Assembly: GCA_029051965.1 (NCBI GenBank) | Contig: JAIDJZ010000200.1 | Coordinates: 1 to 10,803 of the forward strand | Origin: Paramuribaculum sp. | GTDB lineage: Bacteria > Bacteroidota > Bacteroidia > Bacteroidales > Muribaculaceae | DNA length: 10,803 bases | Direction: 5' to 3' | Shown here: piece by piece, positions 6,464-10,803 of the stretch | Position numbering within the stretch: the first letter of the stretch is position 1 | Layout: every line of letters begins with the position of its first letter | Notes under the pieces: generated by a model | Told to the model about the DNA's origin: nothing | The model's database searches: none | What the model saw: the letters and a program-made list of their open reading frames with translations, nothing else | Translations under genes and position numbers: made by a program

Positions 6464-7136
6464 CGGCGTCGGACAGGGGTTTGGTGGCCCGCAGGATTTC
6501 CCGTTTTCCATTGACCGGTCCCGGCAGACGTTCGACAGTGAAGCCGACTCCCTGAAGAAGACGGCGCACGGCTCCCTTTGCGCAGTAGGTCGTCAGCCGT
6601 CCGCCGGGCGACATTGACTCGAAGAGACGGCGGAAGATTTCGCCGCTCCACATTTCCGGCTGTTTTTCCGGTGCGAACGCATCGAAATAGACAACGTCGG
6701 TCTGTTGCGGAAGCTCCATTGTGAGCAGATTGTCAGTTCTCTTCACAAGGGTGAAATAAGGATTGATCCGAACCGCTGCATTCCATTCCGCTCTGTTGAT
6801 GGCGGAGAAGAATTCCGTCGCGCGGCCATAGCCTAAGTTTTCGGAGAGAGCGGGATCGAGCGGATAGAGTTCGACCGAATGATATATTGTCGGAGTCCTG
6901 TGATCCATGGCGGCTTGGGCTGTCAGAGCGGCGTTGAGACCGGTGCCGAATCCGACTTCAAACACCTTCACCGGTTCTTTTGCCGGTGCGGCTCGCCATC
7001 CGGTCTCGACATAGACATGGCGGCTTTCTGCTATCGCTCCTTTGGTTGAATGGTAGTGTTCGTCAAGGTCGTTGAGGTAGAGGGTGGCCGAACCGTCGGC
7101 TGTTATCTCGATTTCCGGATCTGATTCTCTTTTCAT
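6420..7136 (-). CDS. mnmD: tRNA (5-methylaminomethyl-2-thiouridine)(34)-methyltransferase MnmD
   Basis: This 238-aa protein is a standalone form of the methyltransferase half of E. coli MnmC (DUF752). The family uses S-adenosylmethionine to make the final methylation of nm5(s2)U to mnm5(s2)U at the wobble position of tRNAs such as those for Lys and Glu. Visible motifs: DEHYHSTKGAIAESRHVYVE (25-44), the SAM-binding loop EVGFGTGLNA (60-69), the acidic ribose-contact region around HSVELYPLD (86-94), FDAFAPEKQPEMW (151-163) and TYCAKGAVRRLL (183-194). A C-terminal GPVNGKREILRAT (206-218) is also typical. The FAD-dependent oxidase half of MnmC is absent. The last 20 residues are polar, not part of the conserved fold, and are encoded in the overlap with the convergent gene. 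The start at 7136 has DNA upstream that is shared with the divergent tcdA gene. Confidence 0.93.
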   Translation of the reverse strand: MKRESDPEIEITADGSATLYLNDLDEHYHSTKGAIAESRHVYVETGWRAAPAKEPVKVFEVGFGTGLNAALTAQAAMDHRTPTIYHSVELYPLDPALSENLGYGRATEFFSAINRAEWNAAVRINPYFTLVKRTDNLLTMELPQQTDVVYFDAFAPEKQPEMWSGEIFRRLFESMSPGGRLTTYCAKGAVRRLLQGVGFTVERLPGPVNGKREILRATKPLSDAVTPDDKASCDSRER

Positions 7137-7185
7137 TCTCGTCGTCTCTTTTAGGGCGGTAAGTGACCGCTGATCTGTAGGATTG

Positions 7186-7226
7186 CAAAATTAATGAAAA
7201 ATACTGTGATTTTATTGCTAAATTTG
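7186..7226. promoter_or_regulatory. Divergent -7 boxes for mnmD and tcdA
   Basis: The 122-bp gap between the two tRNA-modification genes holds two oppositely facing -7 matches: TAATTTTG on the minus strand (7193-7186, toward mnmD) and TAAATTTG on the plus strand (7219-7226, toward tcdA, 33 bp before its ATG). Neither has a clear -33 TTTG at 20 bp, so both are single-box calls. Confidence 0.4.
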
Positions 7227-7258
7227 CAGTCAGGTTCAATTAGATTCACAGAGACTCT

Positions 7259-8023
7259 ATGGATATTGACAGTGCAATTCTCAACCGCTCTCGGCTTCTG
7301 CTGGGCGACGAAACGATGGAACGCCTCGATAAGGCGCGTGTGATTCTCTTCGGCGTGGGCGGTGTCGGCTCCTGGTGTGCGGAGAGCCTTGTCCGTTCTG
7401 GACTGAAAAACATCACGATTGTCGACAGCGACCGTGTCAGCCCGACGAATATCAACCGTCAGCTGATGGCGACGACGGAAACTGTCGGTCAGGTTAAGGT
7501 CGATGCCCTGAAGAAGCACCTCCTCGCTGTCCGTCCCGATGCATGTATCGATGCCCGCTGTCAGGTCTTTTCTGCGGAAACCGCCGGCGACTTCAATCTT
7601 GAAGAGTACGATTATATAATCGATGCGATCGATTCTCTCAAAGACAAAGTTCTTCTGATCGAAATGGCGACCCGCACCAAAGCCAGGTTTTTCTCCTCAA
7701 TGGGCGCGGCTCTGAAGCTTGATCCGACGCGGATTCAGGTAGCGGAGTTCAACAATGTCAAAGGCTGTCCGCTGGCCCGCGCATTGCGTCAGCGTTTCAA
7801 AAAGTCCGGCCGACGTCCGTCAAGAAAATTCCAGTGTGTGTTTTCCGACGAATTGCTTGAAAACAATGGCGCCGACTCTCCGTTGCTCTATGCCGCCGAC
7901 ATGATTCCGGACCCGTCGGCTCCGGCGGTCAAAGCCCGGACAAACGGGTCGCTGATGCACATAACAGCCATCTTCGGCCTGACTCTGGCAGGCCTTGTCA
8001 TACGCGATCTTTTCCGGCGATGA
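7259..8023 (+). CDS. tcdA: tRNA threonylcarbamoyladenosine dehydratase TcdA (CsdL)
   Basis: This 254-aa protein is close to the 268 aa of E. coli TcdA. The enzyme is an E1/ThiF/MoeB-type ATPase that activates and cyclises the t6A side chain at position 37 of ANN-decoding tRNAs, giving ct6A. Visible signatures: the N-terminal RSRLLLGDETMERLDKARV, the nucleotide-binding loop GVGGVGS (32-38), VDSDRVSPTNINRQ with the ATP-contact residues Asn64, Asn66 and Arg67, the conserved Lys80 in GQVKVDAL, and DAIDSLKDK (122-130) in the adenylation site. The family's C-terminal region with PLLYAADMIPD and GSLMHITAIFGLTLAGLVI closes the protein. That last segment is hydrophobic and matches the membrane-proximal helix of TcdA rather than a true anchor. 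A ThiF-like protein was considered, but NINRQ together with the C-terminal region fits TcdA. Confidence 0.92.
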   Translation: MDIDSAILNRSRLLLGDETMERLDKARVILFGVGGVGSWCAESLVRSGLKNITIVDSDRVSPTNINRQLMATTETVGQVKVDALKKHLLAVRPDACIDARCQVFSAETAGDFNLEEYDYIIDAIDSLKDKVLLIEMATRTKARFFSSMGAALKLDPTRIQVAEFNNVKGCPLARALRQRFKKSGRRPSRKFQCVFSDELLENNGADSPLLYAADMIPDPSAPAVKARTNGSLMHITAIFGLTLAGLVIRDLFRR

Positions 8024-8055
8024 GCTGAACCGGTGCCGAGTCAGTACGACAGAAG

Positions 8056-8086
8056 TTGCACACGTCAGAGGATTGTTGTAACTTTG
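8056..8086 (+). promoter_or_regulatory. Bacteroidetes-type promoter of the S24 repressor gene
   Basis: TTG (8056-8058), 20 bp, TAACTTTG (8079-8086) match the -33/-7 consensus. Transcription would begin near 8092, leaving a leader of about 70 nt. Inside that leader GTGCG and CGCAC flank AATC as a short hairpin, followed by a long AT-rich run up to the ATG. Confidence 0.55.
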
Positions 8087-8099
8087 TCATTGTCAGAGG
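8064..8099 (+). promoter_or_regulatory. Direct repeats GTCAGAGG flanking the -7 box, candidate operator
   Basis: GTCAGAGG occurs at 8064-8071 (between the -33 and -7 boxes) and again at 8092-8099 (at the predicted start of transcription), 28 bp apart centre to centre. Two identical octamers in these positions suit a repressor that blocks polymerase, most simply the S24 protein encoded just downstream acting on itself. They are not palindromic, which is unusual for a dimeric XRE-type repressor, so the call is tentative. Confidence 0.3.
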
Positions 8100-8161
8100 C
8101 TCAATAAGTGACCTCCGTGCGAATCCGCACACACCTTTATTATATAATATAATTTTTTGCA

Positions 8162-8824
8162 ATGAAAAACATCTCCCAGAGCGAAGTGGCCGAGCGAATA
8201 AAATTTCTGATCCAGCAGCAGCGGGTCAGTCAGGCTCAGTTTGCTCGCCGCCTCGGAATCGATCCCGCAAACCTGTCGAAACATCTTAACGGTCATCTTC
8301 CGATAACAGCCGGACTGATAAACCGGATCGCTGTCGACATGGGCGTCTCGAAGCAATGGCTGTCGACCGGCAACGATCTCCCGTATTCAAAAAATGCCAC
8401 TCATTTATGTCCGTCCGGCAGCTGCATGACTCCGATCTATGACATTGATGTGACGGCTGGCCACTCCGAACTTTCGCGCGAGTTCTCCGACGAGCGTGTG
8501 ATCGGAGCGATCCACCTCGACCGTATCAGTTCCGATTCGGTGATTGTGCGCGTCAACGGTGACAGCATGGAGCCGGAGATTCTCGACGGATCTTTCGTCG
8601 CGATTCGTCAGATTTCCGATCCCGACACGATTTTCTGGGGCCAGATCTATGTCGTTGTGCTCGACGACTACAGGATGCTCAAACATCTGCGACGCCATTC
8701 CGATCCGGAAATGGTCGTGCTCCGCAGTGCCAACCCTGCCTATGACGACATGGTGATCTCCCGCTCCAAAATACGTTCGCTCTATATGGTCGAGGCCGTC
8801 CTCAATCTGACAGTTCGCTGCTGA
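8162..8824 (+). CDS. XRE-family HTH / S24 (LexA-like) self-cleaving transcriptional regulator
   Basis: This 220-aa protein has two domains. Residues 6-68 form a Cro/CI-type helix-turn-helix (SQAQFARRLGIDPANLSKHLNG is the core). Residues 90-217 form an S24 peptidase domain: the cleavage site candidate Ala99-Gly100 in DVTAGHSELSREF, the nucleophile Ser135 in VNGDSMEPEI, and the general base Lys174 in YRMLKHLRR. In this family (LexA, phage CI) RecA-stimulated autocleavage between Ala and Gly inactivates the repressor. All residues needed for this are present; whether it responds to DNA damage is inference. The protein ends in Cys220. It could be a host stress regulator or a domesticated prophage repressor; no other phage gene lies in the window. 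The start at 8162 gives the expected short N-terminus before the HTH. The last 23 bp overlap the 3' end of the convergent PPTase gene. Confidence 0.9.
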   Translation: MKNISQSEVAERIKFLIQQQRVSQAQFARRLGIDPANLSKHLNGHLPITAGLINRIAVDMGVSKQWLSTGNDLPYSKNATHLCPSGSCMTPIYDIDVTAGHSELSREFSDERVIGAIHLDRISSDSVIVRVNGDSMEPEILDGSFVAIRQISDPDTIFWGQIYVVVLDDYRMLKHLRRHSDPEMVVLRSANPAYDDMVISRSKIRSLYMVEAVLNLTVRC

Positions 8825-9362
8825 GAGCCGCCATCTGGCGGTAGCCTTCCATGAAAAAGAGCCGGAATCTGCGCCCGTCGGGGGTTGATGCGATGTTGTT
8901 TTCAAGATCGACATTGATTTTGCCGACAACCAGTCCGGGGGATAGTGCGCATTTGAAAGTCGCCTCTTTTGCAGTCCATGCTTTTAGAAGGAGCGAGTCC
9001 GATGACGCATAGCGTTTCGCCTCCGGTGGCGAAAGAAAGCGTGATGCGATGCGTCGCAGCTGTTCGCGTGGGGTTTCTATATCGATGCCGACCGGACGGC
9101 CGTCGCAGGAAACGGCCAGTGCCGCCCGCCCGTTGCAGTGGCTGACTGAAATCGGACATCCCTGCCATCCCTTGACGAATGGCGACCCGTCCGGATTATG
9201 GCCGCATGCGGCTTCCGGACCGAAGACAGTTCTGATCAGTCCGGCGATGACAGCGCGTTCGGCTGCCTGACGCGGGCGTCCGTCCGGGTAGTCCACTGAT
9301 GCTGTGAAGACATTAGCGTTTGCGGCGCGAAACCGGTCGGGAAGATCATTCTGAAATTTCAT
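8802..9362 (-). CDS. 4'-phosphopantetheinyl transferase superfamily protein
   Basis: This 186-aa enzyme of the Sfp/AcpS superfamily would transfer the phosphopantetheine arm of CoA to a conserved Ser of a carrier protein. Visible signatures: PDGSPFVKG (57-65), ISVSHC (71-76), the Mg-binding GIDIET with Asp94 and Glu96 (92-97), and WTAKEATFK with Glu133 and Lys137 (129-137). A start at 9476 would add 38 residues with no family similarity. The ATG at 9362 is preferred because it overlaps the stop of the upstream gene as ATGA, the pattern also used one gene earlier, and because it gives the usual short N-terminus. The gene is third in the gldE-gldD operon, an order I recall from other Bacteroidetes. 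The carrier substrate cannot be told: it could be the fatty-acid ACP or a specialised carrier. Its 3' end overlaps the convergent S24 gene by 23 bp. Confidence 0.9.
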   Translation of the reverse strand: MKFQNDLPDRFRAANANVFTASVDYPDGRPRQAAERAVIAGLIRTVFGPEAACGHNPDGSPFVKGWQGCPISVSHCNGRAALAVSCDGRPVGIDIETPREQLRRIASRFLSPPEAKRYASSDSLLLKAWTAKEATFKCALSPGLVVGKINVDLENNIASTPDGRRFRLFFMEGYRQMAALSSELSD

Positions 9363-9925
9363 CGCAGATTTTTTGCGGCGGTTAACAGATCGTTGCGCAG
9401 CGCTTCGACAACCGGACCGACCGAATCGGCCGATGACGGAAGGTGGTCGAGAGTGGCCGTCGCGCTGACAATCCACTCCGGTCCGGCTGAAAGTAGCTGC
9501 ACAGGTGTCAGCGACGGACCGGAAGCCGACAGGATTGTAGACCGGAATTTGCCCGGCGAGACGAGATCGAAACGTGATGCCTGGCTGTCGCCTAAATTCA
9601 GAGCCATGCGTTCGGTGCGGTTTGCCATGATCTCCTCCCGTCGCAGCGAGTCGGCCGCCCGGGAAAGGGTAAGATGGACAGTGGCGTGATAGACGGGATA
9701 GTCAATGTCGATCCAGTAGCCCTCGGCGGTCGCTCTGACAAGCCGGCAGTCAGCCGATTTATTCACACGCAAAACGACCGGCGTCGGAAAAGGAGTGCAC
9801 ACCGTGGCCGTGTCATAAAGATCTATCCTGGCGAATGCCCGTGGCCGCGGCACAGCCTCCGGCTTTTTCAGACACCCCGTCAGAGCGAGTGCGATCAGCG
9901 GCAGTGCGGCCGGATAGCGCTTCAT
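9359..9925 (-). CDS. gldD: GldD-family lipoprotein
   Basis: This is a 188-aa outer-envelope lipoprotein with a signal peptide ending in the lipobox LTGC (lipidated Cys18). The body matches the GldD pattern: RIDLYDT near 33-39, a Cys-Thr-Pro-Phe segment at 43-46, WIDIDYPVYHATVHLTL (71-87, the most conserved stretch), NRTERMALNLGDSQASRFDLV (102-122), and a C-terminal SADSVGPVVEALRNDLLTAAKNL. GldD is essential for gliding and type IX-dependent processes in Flavobacterium; in gut Bacteroidales its role is unclear. The sequence is a divergent member, since the usual CP-Y-F/P-Y segment is reduced to CTPFPTP. It is translationally coupled on both sides: its ATG overlaps the gldE stop as ATGA, and its stop overlaps the PPTase start the same way. 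Confidence 0.85.
   Translation of the reverse strand: MKRYPAALPLIALALTGCLKKPEAVPRPRAFARIDLYDTATVCTPFPTPVVLRVNKSADCRLVRATAEGYWIDIDYPVYHATVHLTLSRAADSLRREEIMANRTERMALNLGDSQASRFDLVSPGKFRSTILSASGPSLTPVQLLSAGPEWIVSATATLDHLPSSADSVGPVVEALRNDLLTAAKNLR
9359..9925 (-). promoter_or_regulatory. gldE-gldD-PPTase translational coupling
   Basis: The sequence ATGA occurs at both gene junctions on the minus strand: 9925-9922 (gldE stop, gldD start) and 9362-9359 (gldD stop, PPTase start). This start/stop overlap implies one polycistronic mRNA with coupled translation. No promoter of this operon is visible because its 5' end lies outside the window. Confidence 0.8.
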
Positions 9926-10803
9926 TGCTCTCCGGTGTTGGTCGGTTGCTGAATGTCGGGCATCACCTTCACACGCACCGATGTGATGCGGTGGTTGTCA
10001 ATGTCGAGAATCAGAAAGCGGCATCGACCGTAGACAAGCGGTTCTTTTTCTTTCGGGAAGTCGCCGCGGATTGCAAGGAGCATTCCGGCGAGAGTCTCGC
10101 AATCCTGAGTGACGTCGGCATAGTCCGCTTCGTCGAGCCCGATGATCCGGAAGAAATCGCTCAGGATTGTCTTTCCTTCGAAAATATAGGTGTCGTCGGG
10201 TAGTTTGCGGTAGGTTTTCTGTTCGTCGTCATATTCGTCGTTGATGTCCCCGACAATTTCCTCAAGGACATCCTCGAGAGTGACGATTCCCTGCGTTCCG
10301 CCGAACTCGTCGACAACGACAGCCATGTGAAGCCGCCGTCCGCGGAAATCTTCGAGAAGGTCGTCGATCATTCGTGACTCCGGAACGAAATAGGGCTTGC
10401 GCAGCAGTTTCTGCCATTCGAAAGAATCGTCGACAGTCCCGATATAGGGGAGAAGGTCGCGCGAATAAAGAATTCCCTGAATGTCGTCCTGCGAGTTGCG
10501 GTAGACGGGGATGCGGGAGTAGCCGCTCCCGAGCACAACTTTCATCACCTCGCTGAATTTCGCTGAGATCTCGATGTCTGTCATGTCGACGCGCGGAGTC
10601 ATCACCTCTGCCGCGTTCGTATCGCCGAAACGGAGAATGCCTTCAAGCATCTCCTTGTTGTCCGTTCCTTTGACGTCGGTGATTTCGAGAGCCTGCGAAA
10701 GCTCCTCCGGTGTCACGTCATGATTCGTCTTGACAACAACGCGGTTGACAATTCCGGAGCTTCCGACAAGCAGCGACGACAGCGGACGCAGCACGGTCGA
10801 CAG
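9922..10803 (-). CDS. gldE: GldE-type CBS/CorC-domain membrane protein, N-terminus beyond the window
   Basis: 293 codons are visible, and the open frame continues through the right edge (LST precedes the GTG at 10794), so the GTG is internal and the DUF21/CNNM membrane domain of about 150-200 residues is missing from view. Numbering from the codon at 10794, the visible part has the end of the membrane-proximal region, VMTPRVDM (64-71) opening the first CBS domain, SRIPVYRNSQDDIQGILYSRDL (93-114), a second CBS domain with the signature VVDEFGGTQGIVTLEDVLEE (160-179), and a C-terminal CorC/HlyC domain (about 193-272, FEGKTILSDFF and CETLAGMLL). The family (TlyC/CorC/CNNM-like) includes putative Mg/Co transporters. 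Identification as GldE rather than a generic CorC rests on gldD following directly with ATGA coupling. Confidence 0.88.
   Translation of the reverse strand: MSTVLRPLSSLLVGSSGIVNRVVVKTNHDVTPEELSQALEITDVKGTDNKEMLEGILRFGDTNAAEVMTPRVDMTDIEISAKFSEVMKVVLGSGYSRIPVYRNSQDDIQGILYSRDLLPYIGTVDDSFEWQKLLRKPYFVPESRMIDDLLEDFRGRRLHMAVVVDEFGGTQGIVTLEDVLEEIVGDINDEYDDEQKTYRKLPDDTYIFEGKTILSDFFRIIGLDEADYADVTQDCETLAGMLLAIRGDFPKEKEPLVYGRCRFLILDIDNHRITSVRVKVMPDIQQPTNTGEQ

Noticed and set aside
8828..8841. CCGCC-ATCT-GGCGG hairpin just after the S24 stop as a terminator
   Set aside because: The stem is only 5 bp, no T-run follows on either strand, and it lies within the PPTase coding sequence.
9363..9476. N-terminal extension of the PPTase to an upstream in-frame ATG at 9476
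   Set aside because: The added 38 residues lie inside gldD, show no family similarity, and the ATG at 9362 overlaps the gldD stop in the ATGA manner seen at the neighbouring junction.
10792..10794. GTG as the true start of the CBS/CorC gene
   Set aside because: The frame is open to the edge of the window and the family needs an N-terminal membrane domain, so the gene continues beyond the window.

Overview
The window looks like a chromosomal segment of a gut-type Bacteroidales, most likely a Muribaculaceae-like organism. The grounds are gldE-gldD homologues next to a phosphopantetheinyl transferase gene, a giant secreted protein built from FN3 and 'choice-of-anchor J' jelly-roll modules, a Bacteroidetes-only 'STLKRLWGY' protein family, and upstream regions that fit the Bacteroidetes promoter (TTG/TTTG, about 20 bp, TAnnTTTG) rather than the E. 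coli consensus. I see no rRNA, tRNA, CRISPR array, insertion sequence or phage structural gene. The genus-level assignment is inference.

Left part (1-5900). Three genes lie on the minus strand: a truncated secreted protein of unknown function (1-361), a 196-aa putative regulator or DNA-binding protein of unknown function (530-1120), and a 1397-aa secreted multidomain protein (1488-5681) with its own good promoter and hairpin/T-tract terminator. The non-coding stretches 362-529 and 1121-1487 are the least ordinary part of the window. They hold three copies of a short element (CTTCCAC-N6-GACAC, preceded by GCATTG). One copy lies in the apparent leader of the first gene. The other two face each other as a 135-bp inverted repeat in the roughly 235-nt leader of the second gene. 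That inverted repeat has a smaller hairpin at its centre and a 47-codon open frame spanning it.

Middle part (5900-8824). A conserved Bacteroidetes protein of unknown function (+) meets a standalone MnmD-type tRNA U34 methyltransferase (-) tail to tail. MnmD is divergent from TcdA, the tRNA t6A37-cyclising dehydratase (+). Next is an XRE-HTH/S24 LexA-like repressor (+) with an Ala-Gly cleavage site and Ser/Lys dyad. Its promoter region carries two direct repeats that could be its own operator.

Right part (8802-10803). A tightly coupled minus-strand operon gldE-gldD-PPTase has its genes joined by ATGA start/stop overlaps. gldE runs off the right edge. GldD/GldE are named for gliding and are linked genetically to type IX secretion, but they are also kept in non-gliding gut Bacteroidales. 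The PPTase tail overlaps the tail of the S24 gene.

Most of the window is ordinary housekeeping plus one surface/secreted adhesin-like gene. The strongest candidate for something undescribed is the repeated leader element around the 530-1120 gene.
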